DNA of 40,265 nt. It comes from Acholeplasmataceae bacterium. Lineage in GTDB: Bacteria; Bacillota_I; Bacilli_A; ML615J-28; CAG-313. Both the position numbers and the translations under genes were made by a program. This document shows, piece after piece, positions 26,167 through 35,481 of this stretch. Location of the stretch: positions 1 to 40,265 of the forward strand of contig DUPC01000011.1 of NCBI GenBank assembly GCA_012838545.1. Reading direction: 5' to 3'. The notes under the pieces are model-generated. The model had not been told where the DNA came from. It ran no database searches and saw only the letters and a program-made list of their open reading frames with translations. How positions within the stretch are numbered: the stretch's first letter is position 1; each line of letters starts with the position of its first letter.

Positions 26167-28824
26167 GTGGCGAAAGAAAAAATATCAGCAGAGAATTACT
26201 ACCGTGCTTCCTTTTTAGCAAGAACCTTCTACAAGTTGCGTCTGGCCTTACGCGAATGGATAGAAAACTTTAGAATTCCGTTCGGTAAGATTATCGGCGT
26301 CATCATCATCGGTTTATTATTCCTTGGCATTTACTTGATTGTCAAGTTCAATGCGATTGAGATACCGGTGCGTCCTCCCTACAATAAAGAGGGATTTGTT
26401 GCAGCGATTGATAAATACAAAGACAATGCCCTTGGCACCAAGGTGTACGAAAACGATTCTTATATCTTTACTTTTGACGAAACAACCACGCACTTTACCA
26501 TCACCAACAAAGCGAACGGTCAAGTGTGGGCATCTTACCCATCCATCGTCAATAGCGAAGGCAATGTAGAACCAGACACCAAACGGGATATTGTCAACAT
26601 TTACTACTACAAAGCGCTGGGAACTCCTTCCAGCATGGGCAGTTACCGGTTTGCGGTTAAGGAAGAAATAATCAATAACGAAAACAAAGGTACCGATTAT
26701 TATCTTCGTTACAACGATACCGAAAAATCAATTGAAGTTTTATATCGCATTAGTTCCAAAGGTATCTCCACGACCGATCTGCCAACGCAAATGAGCAAGG
26801 AACGCTTCCAGGAGAAAATTATCGGTAAATTGGAAGAAATCGGCACCATCGAAGCGCTTTCGATGATTGAAGACATTACTTCCTTCTATCACTTGATTCC
26901 GGAACTCAATGCCTGGAAATTAAAAGCGGAAGGTCCGTTAGCCCTAGGCCGTATCGACAATATCTTAAAACTTGTCGGCTATACCGTAGAAGACTTGGCT
27001 TATGATAATGCGGAGCAGGGAATAGCGGTGGAAGATTCCCGAGCGGAATTTGAAGTAGCGGTTAAATACACTTTAACCGATCATGGTTTTGAAGCTAAAA
27101 TCATCAATGCTTCCATTGTGGAAAAAAACAATGCCCCGATTATATATATTGATTTCTTACCGTTCTTTGGTTCCAGCACCGAAAAAGATTCCGGTTATGT
27201 AGTAATTCCGGAAGGTTCGGGAATTTTAATCAACCATAACAGCGGAAAGAATTATGCCGGTAAGAGATTATACGGACCGGACATTGCCAACAGCAAAGAA
27301 ACAAAAACAAACGATTCATTAAATATTTCTTTACCGCTTTTTGGGGTAAAACAAAATGACGGCGGGTTTATTTCCGTCATCAAAAACGGCGGCGGGATGG
27401 CAACGTTCCTAGCGCAAAACCCATCGTCCAGCACACCGGTTAACTTTTCGTATTATCGTTTCCATTACCGGGAAGGTCAATTGTACGAGTTCGTTACATG
27501 GCGTACCGTTCAACCGGTAACAATTTGGACCAAATATTTTAGTTTGGAAGACTATACGCTTGAATATCGGTTTACCGATCAGGAAAAAGTTGATTATACC
27601 GATATGGCGAACATGTATCGCGAATACTTGCTTGAACAAGGTTTAACCCCTAAGACTCAAAGTTCCGAACTTTTGTTCAACTTAACGCTTCTTGGCGGTT
27701 ATGAGTACTTGTCGACTACCCTAGGCATTCCAACCAATAAAATCGGCACCTTGACATCGTTTGAACAAGCGAAGAAGATTATTGACGAATTGACAAGCGA
27801 CAATGTTGCAGCGATAAGTGTCTTATACCAAGGTTGGATGAACGACGGTATCAGGCACTATAGTCCGGTAAAAATCAAAAACGAAAAAGCGGTCGGTTCC
27901 AGACGCGATTTGATTGCCTTTGGGGAATATCTTGCGGGAAAGGGAATTGGTTTCTATCCGGAAATGAACTTTAACACTTATTACACGGATAAAAACTTCA
28001 GCAAGAAAAACGATAGCGTCCGTACGGTTTTTGCAACCGTCGTCGAAAGCTACCGTTTCAACCCGGCGACCTTAAGAGCAGACTGGACGACTACTCCTTA
28101 TTACACTTTAAGGGCAACCGAATTTGACCGGGTTATCGATAAAATCTTAAAAACCTATGCTAAACAAAAACAAACAACGATTTCGTTGCTTGATTTAGGC
28201 AATGCTTTAAGCGGAAGTTACCGAAACAAAGATACTATCTTCCGCAGCCAAACTGAAGAAGCCAGTCGTATCGTCTTAGAGAAACTGCTTAATGAATACA
28301 TTGAAGCAATCAACCTCCATAATCCAAGCGGCTATGCATTGGAATATGTGACGAATGCGGTGGACGTAAGCATGTTTGGTCCACAAGGCAAAGCCATTGA
28401 TGCAACGATTCCGTTCTATCAATTGGTAGTAAGCGGTTTGTTTGAATATGCGGGCGATGCGATTAATATGCTTGACTTATATTCGTATCAAACCCATGTT
28501 CTCAAAACCATAGAAACGGGTTCGAATCTCCACTTCACATGGAGTTATGAAGATACCTTGAATACTACCAAAACCGAATACAATAACTATTATTCAACCT
28601 ATTACAAAAATTGGTATGAAAAAGCCGTTAATACCTATCATGAAATTAACGATTTGGGCATCCACGGGGCAAGATTAATTGACCATGAATTTGTTAATGG
28701 CAATACAAAGTTAGTCTTGGTAACCTATGAAAACGGTACATCAATCTTTATCAACTATACCAATAACAAAGTAAATTATTCCGGCAGCGATGTACCTGCC
28801 ATGTCTTACAAGGTGGTGAGCTAG
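26167..28824 (+). CDS. DUF5696 protein, membrane-anchored extracellular
   Basis: An 885-residue protein with a cytosolic N-terminus, one transmembrane helix at about 40-62 (IIGVIIIGLLFLGIYLIV) and a large outside part. The GTG at 26167 is chosen because AGGAGG (26153-26158) lies eight bases upstream; the GTG at 26158 overlaps that site. The first outside region is beta-rich (FTITNKANGQVWASYP). The second half, with ISVLYQGWMNDGIRHYSP and GIGFYPEMNFNTYY, looks like a TIM barrel and may be glycosidase-like. The family is DUF5696, with no activity known to me. The operon position between importer genes suggests glycan binding or trimming at the transporter. Confidence 0.8.
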   Translation: MAKEKISAENYYRASFLARTFYKLRLALREWIENFRIPFGKIIGVIIIGLLFLGIYLIVKFNAIEIPVRPPYNKEGFVAAIDKYKDNALGTKVYENDSYIFTFDETTTHFTITNKANGQVWASYPSIVNSEGNVEPDTKRDIVNIYYYKALGTPSSMGSYRFAVKEEIINNENKGTDYYLRYNDTEKSIEVLYRISSKGISTTDLPTQMSKERFQEKIIGKLEEIGTIEALSMIEDITSFYHLIPELNAWKLKAEGPLALGRIDNILKLVGYTVEDLAYDNAEQGIAVEDSRAEFEVAVKYTLTDHGFEAKIINASIVEKNNAPIIYIDFLPFFGSSTEKDSGYVVIPEGSGILINHNSGKNYAGKRLYGPDIANSKETKTNDSLNISLPLFGVKQNDGGFISVIKNGGGMATFLAQNPSSSTPVNFSYYRFHYREGQLYEFVTWRTVQPVTIWTKYFSLEDYTLEYRFTDQEKVDYTDMANMYREYLLEQGLTPKTQSSELLFNLTLLGGYEYLSTTLGIPTNKIGTLTSFEQAKKIIDELTSDNVAAISVLYQGWMNDGIRHYSPVKIKNEKAVGSRRDLIAFGEYLAGKGIGFYPEMNFNTYYTDKNFSKKNDSVRTVFATVVESYRFNPATLRADWTTTPYYTLRATEFDRVIDKILKTYAKQKQTTISLLDLGNALSGSYRNKDTIFRSQTEEASRIVLEKLLNEYIEAINLHNPSGYALEYVTNAVDVSMFGPQGKAIDATIPFYQLVVSGLFEYAGDAINMLDLYSYQTHVLKTIETGSNLHFTWSYEDTLNTTKTEYNNYYSTYYKNWYEKAVNTYHEINDLGIHGARLIDHEFVNGNTKLVLVTYENGTSIFINYTNNKVNYSGSDVPAMSYKVVS

Positions 28825-30213
28825 ATGAGCAAAAATCAATCATTGCATAAGAAGTACTCGAAGTATTATTCGCAGAACCAAAAAATATTAAAAAAGCTTC
28901 AAAAAGCCTTAAAAGGAAACAATAATGAAGCAGCTACCGCCTTGCAAGCTCAATTGGATAATTTTGAAAAAGAGTTTCAAATAGTTAGAAACGACAAAGT
29001 TAGGTATTTATCGGAACTTAACGAAAAAGATTCAAAAAAATTACATCAATTAAGCGAACAATATGATGCCTTAAGCATCGAAAGAAGCAAATGGATGGAA
29101 AAAGCGAACCTCCGGGTTGCTCCCGACGGTAAGCTTAAGACTTTGCGTCATCTGAACAAAATCGGTCAAAGAAAAGGACAAAAGTATGTTCGGCGAATGA
29201 TTAAAGTTGCCGAAAAGATGCAAGACTTGGAAAACCGAATTAACCATCGAAATCAAGATATAATGCAAGTTGAGGAAAACAAATTTGTTCCGCTCGGTTT
29301 CTGGGCCCGACTTGTTAAATTTTGGAAATCAATCCCCTATGAAAAACAACAAAAGATCTGGGGTTATATTTTCTGTGTTCCATGGGTTATCGGATTCTTA
29401 ATCTTTTTCCTTTTGCCGATTTCGGAAAGTTTATGGTGGAGCTTAAATACTGTTAAGCCTGACAAAGGCGTCTTGGAAATTCAATGGAACGGCTTAAATA
29501 ACTTTAAGTCCTTGTTTACCGATTATGTCGATGCCTACGGAAACACCTTTGCCACGGTTTTGGCAAATTCCCTAGTCAGTTTAACCCTTAACTTAATTGT
29601 CGTAGTTATATTTAGTTTGATTATTGCAGTATTGTTGAATACGAAGTTTAAAGGTCATGCGTTTGTAAAGGCAATCTTCTTTATTCCGGTTGTCTTCAAT
29701 GCGACTGCTATCTACTTCGCAACCGAAGGTTTGGGCGGACGGCTTTCTAGCTCGATGTCCGGCAACTTCACTATTGCCAATGACTTCAATAATCTGTTAA
29801 GGAATATGTCGCTTCCGGACCGGTTTACGAGTTTTTTGGTGACTGCGGTCAACCAAATCTTCTCCATTGTCAATATGTCCGGGGTGCAAATTCTAATCTT
29901 TCTCGCCGCAATCCAATCGGTTCCTGCAAGCCTTTATGAAGCGGCTAAGATGGAAGGGGCCACCAAATACGAAATGTTCTGGAAAATCACTTTCCCAATG
30001 GTATCGCCGATTTTCTTAACCGCGGCAATCTATACGATTATCGACGGATTCTCCAAGTCGTCAATCCTGGGATTCTACGATATCGCCAAAGGTCAGTCGG
30101 CTTATGGCATATCTTCGGCGGTAGCCGTGATGTATTTCCTCTTTACGCTCGTCTTTATCGGCGCAGTTTATTACATTATGAAAGCGAGGTTGTTCTACTA
30201 TGACGAAAAATAG
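28825..30213 (+). CDS. Sugar ABC transporter permease with long N-terminal coiled coil, importer 2
   Basis: A 462-residue permease. Residues 1 to about 150 are charged and helical (LHKKYSKYYSQNQKILKKL, then KMQDLENRINH) and look like a cytosolic coiled coil. The six-helix MalF-type domain starts near IWGYIFCVPWVIGFLIF. The coupling loop is SLYEAAKMEGATKYEMFWK. Ordinary MalF-type sugar permeases are about 290-320 residues, so the extension is unusual. It begins immediately after the DUF5696 stop and overlaps the next permease by 14 bases. Confidence 0.9.
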   Translation: MSKNQSLHKKYSKYYSQNQKILKKLQKALKGNNNEAATALQAQLDNFEKEFQIVRNDKVRYLSELNEKDSKKLHQLSEQYDALSIERSKWMEKANLRVAPDGKLKTLRHLNKIGQRKGQKYVRRMIKVAEKMQDLENRINHRNQDIMQVEENKFVPLGFWARLVKFWKSIPYEKQQKIWGYIFCVPWVIGFLIFFLLPISESLWWSLNTVKPDKGVLEIQWNGLNNFKSLFTDYVDAYGNTFATVLANSLVSLTLNLIVVVIFSLIIAVLLNTKFKGHAFVKAIFFIPVVFNATAIYFATEGLGGRLSSSMSGNFTIANDFNNLLRNMSLPDRFTSFLVTAVNQIFSIVNMSGVQILIFLAAIQSVPASLYEAAKMEGATKYEMFWKITFPMVSPIFLTAAIYTIIDGFSKSSILGFYDIAKGQSAYGISSAVAVMYFLFTLVFIGAVYYIMKARLFYYDEK

Positions 30214-31219
30214 TCAAGTGTTAACCAACCTCAAGAAAAAAATCAATGCAATACAATTAAACATCAAAGAAACAATTAAAACACCAACGAAACAAAGAAT
30301 TCTTAAAGATAAAGTAGCGGATTTCTTCATGAATATTTTGAAATACGTGCTGCTTTACGGTCTATGTTTTATCATTCTTTATCCAATAATTCAGCAAGTA
30401 GCCGTTGCTTTGCGACTTCCCGAAGACGTTAATAATCCAACGGTACTATGGATTCCGGAAACTTTCTCATTGCTAAACTTCCGCGCCGCAATGGCCGCCC
30501 TCAATTACTGGCAATCGCTTCGCAATACCGTGGTAATCGCTTTTGGGGTTACGCTCTTGCAAGTAATTGTCACTTCCCTAATGGGTTATGCCCTTGCTAG
30601 GTTAAAATTTAGGGGACGCAATTTAATCTTTTCGCTCGTAATATTCACTATAATCGTCCCTTATGCAATGATTAGTCTACCTGCCTACATCAATTTCAAC
30701 AAATGGGGCATGGTAGGAAAACCTATCACTTTGTTCCTCATGGCCGGTTTCGGTATGGGAATTAAGTCAGGTGTCTTCATTTATCTCTTTAGGCAATTCT
30801 TTAGAGGTATTCCGGTTGAACTTGAAGAATCCGCACAAATCGACGGAGCGAATGTTGTGCAGGTATTCCTTCGCGTTATGCTTCCGAATGCCCGCGGGGC
30901 AATTGTAACGGTTGCGCTTCTTGCCTTTGTATGGCAATGGAACGACAACTACTTCACAGCCCTCTTCATTTCCGAAAACAATCCGAACATGTCAACCCTA
31001 GCAACGCAATTGCAATACTTAATTTGGAGTATTGACCAGGCATTAAGAAATGCCGGATACTATGCTTTCATTGGTCAAGACATCTCAAAGAATCCGTTCT
31101 TCTTCTCGATGATTCAAAATGCGGGAGGAATCCTCACGATGCTTCCGCTGCTTGTCCTATACTTCTTTGTTCAACGTCTCTTTGTTGAAGGAGTCGAAAG
31201 AACAGGAATCGTGGGCTAG
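30200..31219 (+). CDS. Sugar ABC transporter permease (MalG type), importer 2
   Basis: A 339-residue permease with an N-terminal basic tail of about 45 residues and six helices. The coupling motif is ELEESAQIDGANVVQVFLR, followed by VMLPNARG, with the first Ala replaced by Ser. It overlaps the upstream permease by 14 bases, so the two are translationally coupled. Its likely binding protein is the lipoprotein at 32000. No ATPase is nearby. Confidence 0.92.
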   Translation: MTKNSQVLTNLKKKINAIQLNIKETIKTPTKQRILKDKVADFFMNILKYVLLYGLCFIILYPIIQQVAVALRLPEDVNNPTVLWIPETFSLLNFRAAMAALNYWQSLRNTVVIAFGVTLLQVIVTSLMGYALARLKFRGRNLIFSLVIFTIIVPYAMISLPAYINFNKWGMVGKPITLFLMAGFGMGIKSGVFIYLFRQFFRGIPVELEESAQIDGANVVQVFLRVMLPNARGAIVTVALLAFVWQWNDNYFTALFISENNPNMSTLATQLQYLIWSIDQALRNAGYYAFIGQDISKNPFFFSMIQNAGGILTMLPLLVLYFFVQRLFVEGVERTGIVG

Positions 31220-31254
31220 ATCGAGGAAAAGAAGGAAACCACAAGGAGGTATAT

Positions 31255-31941
31255 ATGTTAGAAAAAATCAAAGGCGGCCTAATCGTATCCTGCCAAGCGC
31301 TTGAAAACGAACCTTTGTACAGTTCCTTTATCATGGGAAGAATGGCACTAGCCGCAAAAATGGGAGGAGCCGTAGCGATTCGCGCAAATTCCGTAGATGA
31401 CATCAACGAAATCAAACGCGTTACGGGTTTGCCGGTTATAGGCTTATTAAAAAGATGTTATTCAAACTCCGATATATATATAACCCCTACCCTTAAAGAA
31501 GTGAACGAACTCTTGGGGACCGAGTGTGAAGCGATTGCGGTAGACGCAACCAATCGCGCCCGCCCCAACGGGGATTCGTTAAGAGTGATTGTTGATGCGA
31601 TTCATCAAGGAAATCGTTTGGCGATGGCCGATATTTCGACATTAGAAGAAGCCAAGGAAGCTGAAAAACTAGGTTTTGACATGATTTCGACGACACTGGC
31701 GGGATATACCGAATACAGCAACCAACTCGAGGGGCCTGACTTTCAAGTCATCAAGGAATGCGTGGAGAACATCAAGATTCCGGTGATTGCGGAAGGAAGA
31801 ATCAGTACAGTGGAAGAATTACGGGAAGTCCTAAAGTACAATGTGCATGCGGTAGTAATTGGTTCTGCCATTACCCGCCCTCAACTCATTACCGAAAAGT
31901 TCATTAAGGTAATGAATGAAAAAGGCAATAAATCTTTATGA
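31255..31941 (+). CDS. nanE: N-acylglucosamine-6-phosphate (ManNAc-6-P) 2-epimerase
   Basis: A 228-residue cytoplasmic TIM-barrel enzyme that converts ManNAc-6-phosphate to GlcNAc-6-phosphate. The sequence follows the NanE family end to end: LIVSCQALENEPLYS at the N-terminus, catalytic Lys66 in GLLKR, VDATNRARPNG at about 97-106, Glu180 in IAEGRIST and the phosphate-binding VIGSAITRP. A strong AAGGAGG precedes the ATG. It sits between importer 2 permeases and its binding protein, so ManNAc or a ManNAc-containing glycan is probably an imported substrate. No sialic acid lyase (NanA) or sialidase is present here, so sialic acid is not the only option. Confidence 0.95.
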   Translation: MLEKIKGGLIVSCQALENEPLYSSFIMGRMALAAKMGGAVAIRANSVDDINEIKRVTGLPVIGLLKRCYSNSDIYITPTLKEVNELLGTECEAIAVDATNRARPNGDSLRVIVDAIHQGNRLAMADISTLEEAKEAEKLGFDMISTTLAGYTEYSNQLEGPDFQVIKECVENIKIPVIAEGRISTVEELREVLKYNVHAVVIGSAITRPQLITEKFIKVMNEKGNKSL

Positions 31942-31961
31942 TCTGTGATATAAAGATTTAT
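31928..31961 (+). repeat. Perfect 12-bp inverted repeat between nanE and the binding-protein gene
   Basis: ATAAATCTTTAT (31928-31939) is the exact reverse complement of ATAAAGATTTAT (31950-31961), with a 10-base loop. It starts inside the last nanE codons and lacks a T tract. It may be an RNA-stabilising or processing stem that lets the binding-protein message accumulate. Confidence 0.6.
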
Positions 31962-31999
31962 GATAGAAATTTGAAAGAAAGAAAAGGAGAAGAATCAAT

Positions 32000-33481
32000 A
32001 TGAAAAAATTCTTATGGGTGTTTTTAATTCTTTTAACCTTCAGTTTTGTGACTGCTTGTGGCGGCGGTGACGATAATGGCGATGATCCGAAAGAGAAAGA
32101 TATTGACCTAGGCGGTCAAGATTTCGTTATTATGGTTGATACACCGAATCGCCAAGACCCACGTACCGATGAATACGAAAGAATGTACCAACAACAAAAA
32201 GCTCAAAAAATTGCTGAAGTTGAAGCTAAATACAATTGTCGAGTTGTCTTTAGCCCTTATACATCTTCTTGGGGACAAGACCGTCGCAATCAATTAAAAG
32301 AAGATAATCTGGCAGGAAAAAAGGAAGTCCATGTTTTTGAAGTAAACTCTTCTTGGATTCCATTCTTAGCGGAAAACGGCGTTATTTCCGATTTAAAACC
32401 ATATATCGATACTCTTATCGATAAAGAAACTCAATACTGGATTGAAAAAGAAGGATATACTCAATTTAAGGGTGGTATCTACGGTTATGACGATATGCTC
32501 AACATGGCCGAATCCGGAATTTTCTACAACATCGATCTTTTAGCCGAAGTATTGGGCGAAGAAAACAAAGACTTACCTTCCCAATTATGGCTTGAAGGCC
32601 AATGGACATGGGCAAAATTTGAAGAATTGGTTGACCAATTATATTCATGGGTTGTCCAACAAAACGAACCTTACCACGTTCTTGGCGGTATGGGTTATAA
32701 CTGGGCATACCACATGGCAGCAGCAAACGGTCTTCGTTATGTCAACAATGATTTCCAAATTGAATTCATGAACGACGACATGATTGAAACATTCGAATAT
32801 CTACGTCGTTTATACAATAAGACAGTTGTAAGCAAATCGCCGGTATGGCAAACAACCACTAACTGGTCATTAACTGCTATTCCAGAATTCTCCGCCGGTA
32901 AAGTATTCTTCCATGACGGCGAAAGCTGGTACTTGTCAATGCAAAACAGATGGTTAAGAACTGATCAAAACCGTGATTTCGATATCGGATTCGTACCATT
33001 CCCAGTAGGTCCAAATGTTGAAGAAGATTTATCCAACTACTACATCAGCTGCATTACCGGTCAAGCAACATATGTAATCTCTTCCGCTTTTGAAAAAGAT
33101 CGTATTCCAAAAGGTTATGAACATGTGTACTTGCATGACGAAACAATCTTCAAGATTTGGCGGGATTTACAATACTTCTCACCAGTAGGAAGGGAATCCT
33201 ATGCCAACCAATTCATTACTCGCAGAGCCGTTTCTTACTACGGAAGCGAATCAAGCGTTGAAGCTCATCGTTCCATCATCAACAAACTAAATGTTGAATA
33301 CTTCTATTACATTGAAGGCATGGATAACCACGATTATGCAAGCGGAATGGGTCAATTAGGCTTAGCCGTAACCGACTCCGGTATGGACCCTCGTACTGCT
33401 TTACAAAGCTTATATGTTCATGTTGCTACCCAAATTTTTGACCAATTTGGAATTGAACAACAAGAAGCAACCGGTCAATAA
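32000..33481 (+). CDS. Lipoprotein ABC solute-binding protein, importer 2
   Basis: A 493-residue extracellular solute-binding protein of the family-1 sugar type. The signal peptide ends at lipidated Cys20 (FVTAC), followed by a flexible GGGDDNGDDPK linker. Landmarks include DFVIMVDTPN, YEVNSSW-like hinge strands (VHVFEVNSSWIPFLAENG) and WTWAKFEELVDQL. AAAGGAG lies before the ATG. It prefers CCA and CCT for Pro, unlike the CCG-rich enzymes nearby, as expected for an abundant protein. It follows nanE after the 12-bp inverted repeat. The ligand is unknown; an amino-sugar oligosaccharide is inferred. Confidence 0.9.
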   Translation: MKKFLWVFLILLTFSFVTACGGGDDNGDDPKEKDIDLGGQDFVIMVDTPNRQDPRTDEYERMYQQQKAQKIAEVEAKYNCRVVFSPYTSSWGQDRRNQLKEDNLAGKKEVHVFEVNSSWIPFLAENGVISDLKPYIDTLIDKETQYWIEKEGYTQFKGGIYGYDDMLNMAESGIFYNIDLLAEVLGEENKDLPSQLWLEGQWTWAKFEELVDQLYSWVVQQNEPYHVLGGMGYNWAYHMAAANGLRYVNNDFQIEFMNDDMIETFEYLRRLYNKTVVSKSPVWQTTTNWSLTAIPEFSAGKVFFHDGESWYLSMQNRWLRTDQNRDFDIGFVPFPVGPNVEEDLSNYYISCITGQATYVISSAFEKDRIPKGYEHVYLHDETIFKIWRDLQYFSPVGRESYANQFITRRAVSYYGSESSVEAHRSIINKLNVEYFYYIEGMDNHDYASGMGQLGLAVTDSGMDPRTALQSLYVHVATQIFDQFGIEQQEATGQ

Positions 33482-33508
33482 TGAAAATTTCTAAAAGGGG
33501 TTATAATT

Positions 33509-35395
33509 ATGCAAAAAACATTAAAGATTTTTAGTATCATCGTTTTATCCGGATTATTGCTTTTAGGCATAACCCCTCTTAAGGTAAATTCTGCTTCCTA
33601 TAATCCTACAAACGACAAAACAACCGACTTAGGTCACAATGTTGTAATGCATGAAACGATCGGTACTTTCCAAGGAAGTCAATATATCAATTATGTAGTA
33701 TTTAACCCAGTAACAACTAAATCAATCAAGTTAATTCCTTGGGCAGTTCTTAACCAAGAAACACAAACCAACATCAGAAGTAGCGTGTTGAATATTGCCA
33801 AAGACTATGAAGCCAAAAACCCGGGTTCGAAAGTGATTGCGGGGATAAATGCAGACTTTTTCCCTTTTGTCCAAACCAACGAAAACCCGTTTAGCGCTCA
33901 AGTCATTGACGGCAATCTCCATCAAGGAGGAGTCTTCACCATCAATCAAGGCAGCACATATTATCCTGCCAATGTATTGGGCATCTATGATGACGGTACG
34001 CTAAAATCCAGCCACAATGTTTATGCGTCAAATGCAACATTCTTAGACATCTTTGACGAAAGAGGTACCGTGATTTATTCAACGCAACTATCCACCGTCA
34101 ACTCTACCGTTGGAAGCGGTCAAACCGGAGCCTTCTTTGGCACGATGTATACCAAACAACTAAATGAACAAGAAGGCATCTATTATGTCCAATCTCCTTC
34201 GTATGTCCGTGACGACAACAAGTTTGCCAGAGGAGTTATCTCTTCAGTTGTAAACCAATTGACGATGGCTAAACGGACGGTTGCAATAGTGACAAAAGAC
34301 GCTAAAGTTAAAAGCTACCTTAAAGAGGGTGTAGAAATCAGAGTAACCAAAAGACTTGCGGGTGAACTAGAAGGCGCAGTAAGCGCAATTGGTTTCTACG
34401 GTCACCCATTGCAAAACGGTGTAGTTCCGTCCTATGGTGCTTATCCTAATGGTTTAGGCGGCCCACGGGAACAATCCGTGGTTACAAGCGCCAATCCAAG
34501 AACCATGCTTGGCGTTAAAGAAGACGACACTGTGATTATGGGAATCGTGGAAGGAAGAGCCACCGGAAAAACCGGTTTAACCGGTCAAGGCGTAGGCGAA
34601 TTTCTGAAACAATTCGGCTGTATTGAAGGGTTTAATTTTGACGGCGGGGGTTCTTCAACCTTGGTTGCAAGAGTCAACGGCACGTTAAAACAAGTAGCAA
34701 CGGGCACAGACGGAACAAGAGCAGTCGTTAACGCTTTGTTGCTTGTCGAACAAGAAACCGACCCAATCGAATTGAATCCGGTAATTTCCGAAATCAAACA
34801 CAATTCCTTTAAAATCACCGTTGATCCTAAACCGAATGGTAACCAACAAATCCAAAAAATCGAAGCAGTTGTAAATGACGAATTCTACACTATCGAAAAC
34901 AACACAATCGTAATCGAGGATGCCAAAGTTACTTCAAGCAATACGGTTAGATTTAAAGTGACCTATACGGAAAACGGTACGTCGAAATCCTTTTCGACTT
35001 TGAAAACAATTACTGTAAAAACGGTTGCCTTGCCACCGGAAGTTTCGGTTGAGGTTAGAGAAATCACTACATCTTCAGTATCATTTAACGTTACCTTAAA
35101 TACCAACGGTTCCACCATTATCGAAGCATACTTTGTATTCGGGGATAATCATAGAGTCATTATCCCAGGACAAAACATTTTGACGTTCCAAAATTTGAAA
35201 AGCGGAAACACTTATAAGTATTCTTCCATTGTCAATTATAATGATGAAACCGGATCGAAATATTATACCTTCCCTGAAACAAGCGTTCAAGTCAAAAAGG
35301 CATCAGGTTGTGGAAGCAATGCGATGTATATATATAGCGCTTTATCGACTGTAGCGATTGCGCTATTCCTCGTGCGTCGCAAAAAGAACCAATAA
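33509..35395 (+). CDS. Secreted phosphodiester glycosidase (NAGPA family) with Fn3-like domains and Gly-Cys tail
   Basis: A 628-residue exported enzyme. A signal peptide ends near VNSAS (residue 30). The NAGPA catalytic fold covers about 40-415, with GINADFF (112-118), NPRTMLGV (329-336) and FDGGGSST (377-384), the family's best conserved elements. Animal NAGPA removes GlcNAc from a GlcNAc-1-phosphodiester; bacterial members are thought to cut similar sugar-phosphodiester bonds. Two Fn3-like domains follow (about 420-505 and 508-597). The tail is SGCG (599-602), a hydrophobic helix and RRKK, like both GHL10 proteins. It ends the import operon and is followed by a terminator. Exact substrate not shown by sequence. 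Confidence 0.9.
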   Translation: MQKTLKIFSIIVLSGLLLLGITPLKVNSASYNPTNDKTTDLGHNVVMHETIGTFQGSQYINYVVFNPVTTKSIKLIPWAVLNQETQTNIRSSVLNIAKDYEAKNPGSKVIAGINADFFPFVQTNENPFSAQVIDGNLHQGGVFTINQGSTYYPANVLGIYDDGTLKSSHNVYASNATFLDIFDERGTVIYSTQLSTVNSTVGSGQTGAFFGTMYTKQLNEQEGIYYVQSPSYVRDDNKFARGVISSVVNQLTMAKRTVAIVTKDAKVKSYLKEGVEIRVTKRLAGELEGAVSAIGFYGHPLQNGVVPSYGAYPNGLGGPREQSVVTSANPRTMLGVKEDDTVIMGIVEGRATGKTGLTGQGVGEFLKQFGCIEGFNFDGGGSSTLVARVNGTLKQVATGTDGTRAVVNALLLVEQETDPIELNPVISEIKHNSFKITVDPKPNGNQQIQKIEAVVNDEFYTIENNTIVIEDAKVTSSNTVRFKVTYTENGTSKSFSTLKTITVKTVALPPEVSVEVREITTSSVSFNVTLNTNGSTIIEAYFVFGDNHRVIIPGQNILTFQNLKSGNTYKYSSIVNYNDETGSKYYTFPETSVQVKKASGCGSNAMYIYSALSTVAIALFLVRRKKNQ

Positions 35396-35424
35396 ATAAG
35401 ATAAGTATTTTGAAAACAAACAAA

Positions 35425-35458
35425 AAAAGGCAAGGATTATTTCAAATCTTTGCCTTTT
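35425..35458. terminator. Bidirectional terminator between convergent genes
   Basis: AAAAGGCAAGGATT (35425-35438) pairs with AATCTTTGCCTTTT (35445-35458) with a single mismatch around a 6-base loop. It can end the phosphodiester glycosidase on the plus strand and the lipoprotein on the minus strand. Confidence 0.9.
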
Positions 35459-35481
35459 AAATAATTGATAAATATTAAAAA

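Noticed and set aside
31255-31941. Standard sialic acid catabolic locus because nanE is present
   Set aside because: No NanA lyase, sialidase or sialic acid transporter was recognised, so NanE alone only shows ManNAc-6-phosphate use.
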